Source: UBA1738 sp003453455 (GTDB lineage Bacteria; Bacillota; Clostridia; UBA1381). Taken from it: a DNA stretch of 17,557 nt. How positions within the stretch are numbered: position 1 is the first letter of the stretch; every line of letters starts with the position of its first letter. The position numbers and the translations under genes were made by a program. The stretch spans positions 1 through 17,557 of the forward strand of contig CAMOOX010000027.1 of NCBI GenBank assembly GCA_946621875.1, given 5' to 3'. Positions 8,956 through 16,328 of this stretch are shown one piece after another. A model generated the notes under the pieces. The model had not been told where the DNA came from. It saw only the letters and a program-made list of their open reading frames with translations, and did not search any database.

Positions 8956-8975
8956 TTGAAGTAAAGAGGCACGAT

Positions 8976-9020
8976 ATGGCAGAGCAGAATATTAAAAAAA
9001 TAAAACTCTTGAAGCTCATG
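8976..9020 (+). pseudogene. 5' stub of a regulator gene, probably WYL/HTH type
   Basis: AAAGAGG (8963-8969) and an ATG at 8976 begin a reading MAEQNIKKIKLLKLM, which resembles the first residues of clostridial WYL-domain transcription regulators as I remember them. After about residue 15 the protein-like character is lost (YLCGGHLCIGTTRCKT...) and the frame stops at 9087-9089. At that point another frame begins to match a GH20 tail. The simplest reading is a deletion that joined the start of a regulator gene to the end of a GH20 gene, out of frame. The regulator family call rests on only 15 residues. Confidence 0.45.
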
Positions 9021-9021
9021 T

Positions 9022-9204
9022 ATCTGTGCGGAGGGCATTTGTGTATTGGCACAACTCGGTGCAAAACTGTTCGGTGCAATAGCGGATAATGTTGTTGATG
9101 TAAATAAATGGATTATTAAATATAAAGAGAAATGGCTTCAGAAGAATAAGGAAAGCGAATTTTCTAGAATAGAAGAAATGCTTTTGTACATTGAAAATAT
9201 TTGA
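9022..9204 (+). pseudogene. C-terminal remnant of a second GH20 hexosaminidase gene
   Basis: The frame ending at TGA 9202-9204 encodes a tail that aligns without gaps to the C-terminus of the intact GH20 at 3780-5501. Over 56 positions, from AEG onward, I count 23 identities by hand, including KW, KY, WL, NK, SE and M..Y.E. The same frame is closed by TGA at 9010-9012, and no ribosome site or start belongs to it, so this is not a working gene. The divergence shows it came from a paralogue, not a recent tandem copy. Confidence 0.8.
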
Positions 9205-9214
9205 GGTGCTATTT

Positions 9215-9295
9215 ATGATTAAGTCAATATTAAATAATTGCAGAGAAATTGAGAGTTACTTGATGCGAAAGCAAGTAAAAAAAAGAGGGGCATAA
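9215..9295 (+). CDS. Orphan 26-residue ORF in the scar
   Basis: ATG 9215 is preceded by GAGGTG (9203-9208), and the frame runs 26 codons to TAA 9293-9295, five bases from the uxaB start. The product begins MIKSILNNCREIESYLM and ends in a basic tail. The position right after the GH20 remnant mirrors the gene that follows the intact GH20, so this may be the 5' stub of the gene once downstream of the lost GH20. It could alternatively be a small leader ORF coupled to uxaB. I do not recognise it. Confidence 0.35.
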   Translation: MIKSILNNCREIESYLMRKQVKKRGA

Positions 9296-9299
9296 TATA

Positions 9300-10565
9300 A
9301 TGAAAAAAACAGAAAAAACAATACAATTTGGTGAGGGCGGTTTTTTGCGCGGATTTGCAGATTGGATGCTGCAAACCGTGAATGAAAAGACCGATTTTGG
9401 CGGAAAAGTGGTTGTCGTTCAGCCTATCGAAAAGGGTATGTGCGACATGTTATCTGCCCAAAACTGCGAATATACGCATATATGCCGCGGCTTAGAAGGC
9501 GTCGAAACAAAAAAAATAGATGTTATTTCAAGGTGCGTAAAGCCATATGATGACTTTGACGCATACTTAAAATTAGCCGAAAATCCTGATTTCAGGTTTG
9601 TTATTTCAAACACCACCGAGGCGGGCATTTGCTTTGATGAAAATGATAAAATAACGGACAAGCCGGCAAAGACCTTCCCTGCAAAGCTCACACAGCTACT
9701 TAAAAAGCGGTTTGAAGCGGGACTTTCGGGCTTTGTCTTTTTGCCCTGCGAACTTATTGATAAAAACGGTGAAAACCTCAAAAAGTGTGTACTACAATAT
9801 GCTGATTTATGGGATTTGGGAGCGGATTTTAAGGCTTGGATTGAAAATGAAAACATTTTCTGTAATACCTTGGTAGACCGCATAAATACAGGCTATCCCA
9901 AAGATGAGGACACGGGAATAGACGATAAAATGCTCAATACCTCCGAATATTTTCATTTGTGGGTGATTGAAGGGTATAAGGATTTGTTTTCCGAAATCCC
10001 GTTTGATAAATGCGGACTGAATGTAATTTTAACAGATAATCTTGCAATGTATAGGACAAGAAAGGTGCGCATATTAAACGGCGCACATACATCGCTTGTA
10101 CCTTATGCGCTTTTAGAGGGCTTTGATACGGTAAAATCCTGTATGGACGATAAAAAAATGCTTTCACATATAAAGGCTTGTGTTTATGATGAAATTATAC
10201 CTACACTTGACCTGCCGAAAGAAGAATTAACAGAATATGCCGATAATGTATTAAAACGATTTAAAAATCCGTATATAAAGCACTATCTTTCATCTATTGC
10301 GCTTAATTCTGTCAGCAAATTCAAGGTAAGAGTGTTGCCGTCAATTACGGAATATATAAAACGCTATAACAAGATGCCAAAAACTCTTTTGTTTTCCTTT
10401 GCAAAGCTTATAGATTTTTACAGAACGGATATGACAAACGACGATAAAGATGTAACGGCATTTATGAAAACGGCAAGCGTGAAAGAAATCCTTGCAAATG
10501 AAAAGCTGTGGGACGCAGATTTATCATACCTTAAAGATGAGGTTGAAAAGTATGTTAATAAATAA
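9300..10565 (+). CDS. uxaB: Tagaturonate reductase (altronate oxidoreductase)
   Basis: Reduces D-tagaturonate to D-altronate with NADH, the second step of galacturonate catabolism. The 421-residue protein belongs to the mannitol-dehydrogenase (PSLDR) family. It has a Rossmann start, QFGEGGFLRGFADWM (9-23), then NTTEAGI (104-110), FLPCELI (147-153) and CNTLVDRIN (188-196). The catalytic Lys255-Asn260-His263 set lies in RKVRILNGAHT, and the NPYIKHYLSSIALNS block is in the C-terminal helical domain. It is shorter than E. coli UxaB (about 483 aa), with reduced N- and C-terminal parts, but all motifs are present. AGAGGGG (9284-9290) precedes the ATG. Its end overlaps uxaA by 14 bases. Confidence 0.93.
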   Translation: MKKTEKTIQFGEGGFLRGFADWMLQTVNEKTDFGGKVVVVQPIEKGMCDMLSAQNCEYTHICRGLEGVETKKIDVISRCVKPYDDFDAYLKLAENPDFRFVISNTTEAGICFDENDKITDKPAKTFPAKLTQLLKKRFEAGLSGFVFLPCELIDKNGENLKKCVLQYADLWDLGADFKAWIENENIFCNTLVDRINTGYPKDEDTGIDDKMLNTSEYFHLWVIEGYKDLFSEIPFDKCGLNVILTDNLAMYRTRKVRILNGAHTSLVPYALLEGFDTVKSCMDDKKMLSHIKACVYDEIIPTLDLPKEELTEYADNVLKRFKNPYIKHYLSSIALNSVSKFKVRVLPSITEYIKRYNKMPKTLLFSFAKLIDFYRTDMTNDDKDVTAFMKTASVKEILANEKLWDADLSYLKDEVEKYVNK

Positions 10566-11919
10566 GCTTGATAATGTCGAGGTAAATTTAAAAGACGGGC
10601 ATAAATATGCAATTTGTGATATAAAAAGCGGCGAAAATATCATAAAATACGGCGAGCCGATAGGTCGCGCGATTTGCGATATCAAAAAGGGCGAGCATGT
10701 TCATTCACATAATATGAAAACAAACCTGTCCGATAAAATTGAATATACATATGCGCCGTATGAGGACAAGACTGAATATGAAAAGCCTGATATTACCTTT
10801 TGTGGCTATGTCAGAAAAAACGGTAATGTCGGAATAAGAAATGATGTTTGGATTGTAAATACAGTAGGCTGTGTTAATAAATCAGCAGAAAAAATTGCAA
10901 AATTAACAGCTGCAAAGTGCTTTTTGCACCCCTTTGGCTGTTCGCAATTAGGCGATGACCATAAAACGACGCAAAAAATTTTAAAAGGCATAGTAAATAA
11001 CCCAAACGCAGGCGGTGTGCTTGTTTTGGGACTTGGCTGTGAAAACAATAATATATCAGAATTTAAAAAGGTTTTGGGCGATTACGACGAAGAAGCCGTC
11101 AAATTTTTAAACTGCCAAGATGTTGAAGACGAAATTGAAGAAGGCGTAAAGATAGTAAAAGAGCTTCAAAAAAATGCAAGAAAAATCGAAAGACAGCCTG
11201 TAAATATATCGGAATTAAAGGTCGGCTTAAAATGCGGCGGAAGTGACGGATTATCAGGCATTACCGCAAATCCTTTGGTGGGCAGATTTTGCGATAAGCT
11301 AACTAAAATGGGCGGAAAATGCGTCCTAACCGAAGTTCCCGAAATGTTCGGTGCAGAACACCTTTTAATGAAAAGGTGTAAGGACAAAGAAACCTTTGAT
11401 AAAACAGTAGCTTTAATAAATAACTTCAAGGATTATTTTACAAAGCATAATCAGGTAATCTATGAAAATCCGTCACCGGGCAATAAAGCAGGCGGAATAA
11501 CGACGCTTGAAGAAAAATCCTTGGGCTGTGTGCAAAAGGGCGGAAAAGCTACCGTTGTAGATGTTTTAAATTACGGCGATACCGTAACCAAAAGCGGACT
11601 ATCACTCTTAAACGGACCCGGAAATGATATTGTAGCAATAACAAATCTTATGGCGGCGGGTGTGAACCTTATACTGTTTACAACAGGCAGGGGAACACCT
11701 GTAGGAACGGGCGTACCGACCGTAAAAATCTCTACAAATAAGGCTTTGGCAGATAAAAAATCGAATTGGATCGATTTTGACGCAAGCGGACTGATTGAAA
11801 GAGATTTGACAGCGGATCTGTTTGGAGTTGTCTTGGAAATTGCAAACGGAAAAGAAACTAAAAACGAACAAAACGGCTATGAGGAAATATCAATTTTTAA
11901 GGACGGTGTGGTACTGTGA
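10552..11919 (+). CDS. uxaA: Altronate dehydratase
   Basis: Dehydrates D-altronate to 2-keto-3-deoxy-D-gluconate. The 455 residues comprise an N-terminal SAF domain (about 1-70, with GRAICDIKKGEHVHSHN) and the large UxaA domain. Visible blocks are GYVRKNGNVGIRNDVWIVNTVGC (85-107 region), HPFGCSQLGDDH with C130, GLGCENN with C163, GLKCGGSDGLSG with C228, EVPEMFGAEH and NGPGNDIVAITN. The cysteines are candidates for iron binding. I choose ATG 10552, not 10492: the extra 20 residues of the longer frame are not SAF-like and lie inside uxaB, while GAGG (10539-10542) fits 10552. It is about 40 residues shorter than the E. coli enzyme. Confidence 0.93.
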   Translation: MLINKLDNVEVNLKDGHKYAICDIKSGENIIKYGEPIGRAICDIKKGEHVHSHNMKTNLSDKIEYTYAPYEDKTEYEKPDITFCGYVRKNGNVGIRNDVWIVNTVGCVNKSAEKIAKLTAAKCFLHPFGCSQLGDDHKTTQKILKGIVNNPNAGGVLVLGLGCENNNISEFKKVLGDYDEEAVKFLNCQDVEDEIEEGVKIVKELQKNARKIERQPVNISELKVGLKCGGSDGLSGITANPLVGRFCDKLTKMGGKCVLTEVPEMFGAEHLLMKRCKDKETFDKTVALINNFKDYFTKHNQVIYENPSPGNKAGGITTLEEKSLGCVQKGGKATVVDVLNYGDTVTKSGLSLLNGPGNDIVAITNLMAAGVNLILFTTGRGTPVGTGVPTVKISTNKALADKKSNWIDFDASGLIERDLTADLFGVVLEIANGKETKNEQNGYEEISIFKDGVVL

Positions 11920-13142
11920 GCTTTATAAATGACGATTTTATGCTTAAAAATGAAACGGCAAAGAAGCTGTATTCATATGTAAAGGATTTGCCGATAATAG
12001 ACTACCATTGCCATATTTCACCCAAAATGATAGCAGAGGATTATCGGTTTTCCGACGCATATGAACTGTTTTTGGGCGGAGACCACTATAAATGGCGTCA
12101 AATGCGGTCAAACGGGATTAGTGAGGAATACATAACAGGAAACGCCGAACCTTATGAAAAATGGCTGGCTTTTGCTAAAACTATGCCAAAACTAATCGGA
12201 AATCCGCTTTATCATTGGACGCATTTGGAGCTTAAAAGATATTTTGATATAGATTTGGTTTTGAATGAAAAAAATGCAAAAGAAATTTGGGATGAGGTAA
12301 ATAAAAAACTAAAAACCCCCGAATTTTCAGTAAAAAATCTTATAAGAAAATCAAATGTAGAGGTTATCTGCACAACCGATAACCCATATGATAGCTTGGA
12401 ATACCATAAACAGCTGAAAAGCTTTGAAACAAAGGTAATTCCTGCGTTCAGACCTGACATTTACAACATAAAATCCGATATAACGGAGCGTATGGACTAT
12501 TTTGCAGAAAACGGCTGTAAGCTTTCTGACCACGCAGTTGATGAAATGACAGACGAGGTTATTGAAAATCTCGTATTTTTGGGTAGGGAGTATGCAAAAA
12601 GAGGCTGGACTTGGCAGCTTCACATTGGCGCAATGCGAAATAACAACAGCAGAATGTTTGAAAAACTGGGCGCTGATACAGGCTTTGACAGCGTGGCGGA
12701 TTTTGAAGTCGCAAATGGTCTTTCAAAACTCCTTGACACGCTTGATAAAGAGAATATGCTTCCAAAAACCATTCTTTACTGCTTAAATCCAAAGGATAAC
12801 TATGTTTTAGGCACAATGCTCGGCAATTTCCAAGGGACAGAGGCAAAGGGCAAAATCCAGTTCGGTTCGGGCTGGTGGTTCTGTGACAACCGTGACGGAA
12901 TGGAGGAGCAAATGAAAGCCTTAGCAAATTTAGGTTGTCTTGGAAACTTTATCGGAATGCTGACAGATAGCCGTAGCTTTGTATCCTATACAAGACACGA
13001 GTATTTCAGAAGAATCATGTGTAATTTGATAGGAAAATGGGTAGAAGATGGCGAATATCCGAATGATTTATCTGCCTTAAAGGAAATCGTAGAGGGTATT
13101 TCATATTACAATGCAAGGACTTTTTTGGATTTAAAAAAATAG
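11916..13142 (+). CDS. uxaC: Uronate (glucuronate/galacturonate) isomerase
   Basis: Converts D-galacturonate to D-tagaturonate and D-glucuronate to D-fructuronate. It uses a GTG start overlapping the uxaA stop as GTGA, supported because family members align from the first residues (ND-FML-NETAKKLY). Amidohydrolase-fold marks are IDYHCHISP with H31 and H33, GGDHYKWR (54-61), LHIGAMRNNN with H236, KTILYCLNPKDN, QFGSGWWFCD and MLTDSRSFVSYTRHEYFRRI (349-368 region). At 408 residues it lacks roughly 55 residues usually found between the RPD motif (179-181) and the LHIGA block, where E. coli UxaC has helical insertions, yet every catalytic block remains in frame. This is a compact form rather than a pseudogene. 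Confidence 0.93.
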   Translation: MSFINDDFMLKNETAKKLYSYVKDLPIIDYHCHISPKMIAEDYRFSDAYELFLGGDHYKWRQMRSNGISEEYITGNAEPYEKWLAFAKTMPKLIGNPLYHWTHLELKRYFDIDLVLNEKNAKEIWDEVNKKLKTPEFSVKNLIRKSNVEVICTTDNPYDSLEYHKQLKSFETKVIPAFRPDIYNIKSDITERMDYFAENGCKLSDHAVDEMTDEVIENLVFLGREYAKRGWTWQLHIGAMRNNNSRMFEKLGADTGFDSVADFEVANGLSKLLDTLDKENMLPKTILYCLNPKDNYVLGTMLGNFQGTEAKGKIQFGSGWWFCDNRDGMEEQMKALANLGCLGNFIGMLTDSRSFVSYTRHEYFRRIMCNLIGKWVEDGEYPNDLSALKEIVEGISYYNARTFLDLKK

Positions 13143-13283
13143 AGCGAGAAATTTAATAATATAAATTTAAATTCCATATGATAGATACGCCAAAAAAAGA
13201 GTGTACTTGCAAGTTTGATGAAAATGCTGAGATTTTTTAATGGATAAGAAAATAATTTGAGGAGAGTGCGGTTTGCTGTGATA

Positions 13284-13886
13284 ATGGTAGTTACAGAAAA
13301 AGAGTTTAATGTTCAAAATATCCCGTTTTACGGTAATAAACTCCTTATCGGAAACGGATATTTCGGTATCCGCGGCACAATGGAAGAATACAAAAAGGAT
13401 AATATGCCCGCCCTTAATATGGCAGGTATATATGATAAAGTTGCGGATAAATGGCGCGAGAGCGTAAACGCCCCGAACCCTCTTTTTACACATGTAAAGG
13501 TTGACGGAAAAGTCTTTACACTTCCGGAAATTGAACCGTTTTCACATGAGCAGAGTTTGAATATTGAAACTGCAATTCATACAAGAAAAACTGTATGGAA
13601 AACCGAAAAAGGAAATATCACCGTATTCTGTGAACGCTTTGCAAGTATGGCAAATCAGCATTTGATATGTATGAAATACAGCGTTTGGGCTGGCTTTGCT
13701 TGTGAAATTGGAATCATAACAGGCATTGACGGCGATGTCTGGGATATAAACGGACCGCATTTTGTAAAAGTTGTTACTGAAACAGATAAAGTGACGGGAA
13801 TAACAGATAATGATGCTGTTGTTGCTTTTGATAAATTGGCTAAAATATGGTGTTTGTTAAAACAAGAGGGGGCTTCTTATGTTTGA
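13284..13886 (+). pseudogene. Truncated GH65 disaccharide phosphorylase fused to a foreign tail
   Basis: Residues from VTEKEFNVQNIPFYGNKLL through GNGYFGIRGTMEEY to ITGIDGDVWDINGPHF are the N-terminal beta-sandwich of GH65 (maltose, kojibiose or trehalose phosphorylase family, normally about 750 aa). The match fades near residue 180, and a tail, AVVAFDKLAKIWCLLKQE, follows before TGA. The catalytic (alpha/alpha)6 barrel with its acid Glu is absent, so the product cannot be active. The frame stays open across the junction and its end overlaps the next gene by 8 bases, which suggests the tail is the true 3' end of another gene. The start is uncertain: AGGAGA at 13260-13265 could serve TTG 13257 badly or GTG 13278, while ATG 13284 is 18 bases away. 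The 114-bp gap upstream holds only a 19-codon ORF-like stretch without a ribosome site. Confidence 0.75.
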
Positions 13887-14514
13887 AAAAAAAGTATTCA
13901 AACAGGGTGATTATATTTTAAATTATGCAGTCGACTATCCCAAGAATTTTGATAAAGAGAAAAAATATCCGGTTATTTTTTACTTTCATGGAATGGGCAT
14001 GGTGAGACATGGTGTGGACTTTGTAATACAGAATTGCCCTGTAAGGAGAGAACGTATTCCGGAAGATTTGGATTTTATCGTTATAGCTCCGAGTTGCGAT
14101 GATTATATGTGGTTTGAAAATTTCAAAAATCTTGTTCATTTTATTGAACATATCGAAAATGAGCCATATGTCGATGAAAACAGGTGTTCTATAACTGGTT
14201 CAAGTATGGGAGGGTATACTTGCTGGCTCTTGGCAGTGCTTCACTCGGAACTGTTTTCAGGGGCTGTAATTTGCTGTGGAGGCGGTCTTTATTGGGCAGG
14301 CGCAAATGTGAAAATCCCTGTTATTGCTGTTCACGGTGATGCTGATGATACGGTTTTATGCCGAGAAAGTGAAATTATGGTAAAAAAGATAAATGAATTT
14401 GGCGGTAAAGCTACGCTGATTATAAAAAAGGGTTACGGACATGATGTGTGGACCGCAACATATAGTGATGCGGACACATATAGATGGTTATTTGACAAAG
14501 AAAAGTACGAATGA
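13879..14514 (+). CDS. Small alpha/beta hydrolase (esterase / prolyl-oligopeptidase-like)
   Basis: A 211-residue alpha/beta hydrolase with a complete triad. The oxyanion region is YFHGMGM (35-41), nucleophile Ser109 is in TGSSMGGYTCW, Asp156 is in AVHGDADDTV, and His188 is in KGYGHDVW. The single domain, without propeller or lid, resembles PHB-depolymerase/feruloyl-esterase-like peptidase_S9 esterases of gut Clostridia. No signal peptide. AGAGGGG (13864-13870) lies 8 bases before the ATG, so the gene keeps its own ribosome site although the gene in front is broken. It is the only intact gene between uxaC and the insertion sequence, and may have belonged to the glycan cluster whose neighbour was lost. 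Confidence 0.85.
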   Translation: MFEKKVFKQGDYILNYAVDYPKNFDKEKKYPVIFYFHGMGMVRHGVDFVIQNCPVRRERIPEDLDFIVIAPSCDDYMWFENFKNLVHFIEHIENEPYVDENRCSITGSSMGGYTCWLLAVLHSELFSGAVICCGGGLYWAGANVKIPVIAVHGDADDTVLCRESEIMVKKINEFGGKATLIIKKGYGHDVWTATYSDADTYRWLFDKEKYE

Positions 14515-14536
14515 TTATGTTTATAAAACAACTTGA

Positions 14537-14668
14537 ATAGGAAGATTAGCATCACTTGCCAAGGAGTTTTTAGGCAATAACTGTAGCCATATAACCGGCC
14601 CGTCATATTTTACATATAAGGGCAAAAAGATCAACGATATTCGCAGAGAAAAGGGGATCTTGAAATAG
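14537..14668 (+). pseudogene. C-terminal remnant of an unrecognised gene
   Basis: After TGA 14534-14536, one frame reads about 43 codons with protein-like composition to TAG 14666-14668. It includes LASLAKEFLGNNCSHITGPS followed by YFTYKGKKINDIRREKG. There is no start codon or ribosome site for it, and the N-terminal part is absent, so it looks like a gene 3' end left between the hydrolase and the IS. I do not recognise the family. The rest of the 323-bp gene-free stretch 14515-14837 holds the IS leader elements listed separately. Confidence 0.45.
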
Positions 14669-14670
14669 AG

Positions 14671-14698
14671 TCATCATAAAATATTGATGATTTATGAT
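14671..14698. repeat. Two overlapping inverted repeats at the IS left side
   Basis: TCATCA (14671-14676) pairs with TGATGA (14685-14690). Shifted by two bases, ATCATAAA (14673-14680) pairs with TTTATGAT (14691-14698). The two mutually exclusive hairpins cover the predicted -35 element of istA, so they may be transposase or operator sites at the left end of the IS. Both arms are AT-rich and short. Confidence 0.4.
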
Positions 14699-14712
14699 AA
14701 AAAATATATAGT
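14684..14712 (+). promoter_or_regulatory. Predicted sigma-70-type promoter for istAB
   Basis: TTGATG (14684-14689) and TATAGT (14707-14712) are separated by 17 bases, each close to the -35 and -10 consensus. It lies about 125 bases upstream of istA, with no other gene in between. A transcript from it would start in or just before the hairpin at 14713-14757. Confidence 0.45.
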
Positions 14713-14757
14713 ATATGAAACCCGGCGCCTTCCGATTGGTTGGCGCTGTTTTCATAT
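14713..14757. terminator. Strong leader hairpin, possible bidirectional terminator
   Basis: GCGCC (14725-14729) pairs with GGCGC (14742-14746) around a 12-base loop. After a small internal loop, ATATGAAA pairs with TTTCATAT, giving about 15 paired positions in total. The TGTTTTC tract after the GC stem, mirrored by an A-tract before it, is typical of two-way intrinsic terminators. Placed just after the predicted istA promoter, it could instead limit IS expression or block read-through from outside. Confidence 0.5.
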
Positions 14758-14837
14758 CTGCATGAAGGGAGTTGGTGCGTATGAGGGTATAAGAAATAAG
14801 GCTCAAACGAATAAAATTTTAAGGAGGTACAAAGAGA

Positions 14838-16328
14838 ATGAGCACGAAAATGTCTAAAGAAATATTTTTAGAAATGAAGCGTCAAAAGGAACTGGGAGTT
14901 CCGGTAACCAGGATAGCCGAGCATTTTAATATGTCGGTGCCGACTGTTCACAAGTGGCTCAGAATGGACGAAGATGTCGTTGACAGCTATATCCAGAATT
15001 CAAGACCATACTTAGAACAGTACAGAGCATTTATCTTAAGCATTTTGAAGGTATGCCCGCAAACTCAGGCAACAAATATTATGTATCGGATCAAGGATGA
15101 GTTCCCTGATTTTGAGTGCGGAAAGACCGCATTTTTCAAATATGTCAAGGCGCTTCGTGAAGAAACGGGATATGTAAAGCCGGAGCACAGAGAAACATCT
15201 TTTCGGGAACAGACCAAGCCGGGCTATGAAGCGCAGGTGGATTTCGGACAATACCGCATGAAGGATATGTATGACAGGAATTTGGTAATATACTTTTTTT
15301 TTATGGTACTGTCGTACAGCAGAATGAGATTTGTGTATTTCAGCCGCGAGCCGTTCAAAACAAAAACGGCAATAGCCGCTCATAATATGGCGTTCAGGTA
15401 TTTCGGAGGCAGGACAGAAACGATCCTCTATGATCAGGACAAGGTATTTGTTACGAGTGAGCATTACGGTAATATAGTTCTTGCAGCCGAATTTGAAAGG
15501 TATGTCAAAAAGATGGGCTTCAGCGTTATTCTGTGCAATAAAAGAGACCCGCAGACGAAAGGAAAGGTCGAAAGCTTTGTAAGGTATGTAAAGGAAGGCT
15601 TCCTTCAAGGACGTGTTTATTCCGGAATAGACAGCTTAAACAGCGCTGCTCTTGAATGGCTCGATAAAGAATGTAATGGTACAACTCACGATAGAACAAG
15701 AAGGACACCGAGAGATATGTTCCGTGAGGAGTCAAAAGCATTGACAAAAGTCCATTTTGAAGATGAAAAATGTGAAATACGAGCCGTGTCTGAAAAATAT
15801 GCCGTTATATATGATTGGACTAAATATGAGCTTCCGCATAACAAGGTTGAGAAATATGAAAAGATCCGTATTGAAGAGGTCGACGGTATGCTTATGTTCT
15901 ATAAAACGGAAAACGGTGAAATGATACATAAGTGCAAAAAGAGTGTTGATGAAGGCGGAGATATTCCGTATCATGACGAATCGACCAAAATGGAAACGGT
16001 CGGTATAAACTCAATGCGAAGAATATTTACCAATGTGCCTGATTTAGAGGATTTCATAAATGCTTTAAGGGAAAAAAACGGCAGATACGCCAACAGACAA
16101 GCACGTAAAATAGCGACACTTGCCAACACATATTCAATAGACCAGGTTGAAGCGGCAATAAGCTATTGTGTACAAAGAGGTATTTGTTCACTGTCTGAAA
16201 TACAGGCATATCTTGTTTACCGATACGGCTTAGAGATCGGCAGAGGGAAAATACCTGCGAGCATACTGACGGCAGTGAGAAGACGTGCTGCGGAAATAGC
16301 GGAGGAGCAAAATGACAGACTTAAATGA
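14838..16328 (+). CDS. istA: IS21-family transposase IstA
   Basis: A 496-residue DDE transposase. An N-terminal helix-turn-helix (about 16-45, VTRIAEHFNMSVPTVHKWL) precedes a second DNA-binding segment and the rve core. The core residues are D135 in AQVDFGQ, D199 in ILYDQDK and E245 in TKGKVESFVRYVK, with about 45 residues between the second Asp and Glu as usual for the family. A beta-barrel-like stretch (about 315-380) and a helical C-terminus, which should contact IstB, follow. The start has a near-perfect AAGGAGGT (14821-14828) 9 bases upstream. No frameshift or stop is seen. The 3' end overlaps istB by 17 bases. Confidence 0.95.
   Translation: MSTKMSKEIFLEMKRQKELGVPVTRIAEHFNMSVPTVHKWLRMDEDVVDSYIQNSRPYLEQYRAFILSILKVCPQTQATNIMYRIKDEFPDFECGKTAFFKYVKALREETGYVKPEHRETSFREQTKPGYEAQVDFGQYRMKDMYDRNLVIYFFFMVLSYSRMRFVYFSREPFKTKTAIAAHNMAFRYFGGRTETILYDQDKVFVTSEHYGNIVLAAEFERYVKKMGFSVILCNKRDPQTKGKVESFVRYVKEGFLQGRVYSGIDSLNSAALEWLDKECNGTTHDRTRRTPRDMFREESKALTKVHFEDEKCEIRAVSEKYAVIYDWTKYELPHNKVEKYEKIRIEEVDGMLMFYKTENGEMIHKCKKSVDEGGDIPYHDESTKMETVGINSMRRIFTNVPDLEDFINALREKNGRYANRQARKIATLANTYSIDQVEAAISYCVQRGICSLSEIQAYLVYRYGLEIGRGKIPASILTAVRRRAAEIAEEQNDRLK

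Noticed and set aside
10492..10551. Longer N-terminus for uxaA
   Set aside because: The 20 extra residues are uxaB codons read in another frame and do not look like a SAF-domain start.
13186..13242. 19-codon ORF-like stretch before the GH65 remnant
   Set aside because: No ribosome site and too short to separate from background; it may be another remnant.
15036..15608. 190-residue minus-strand open frame
   Set aside because: Lies wholly inside istA in antisense, with no ribosome site or motif; a shadow of the transposase gene.
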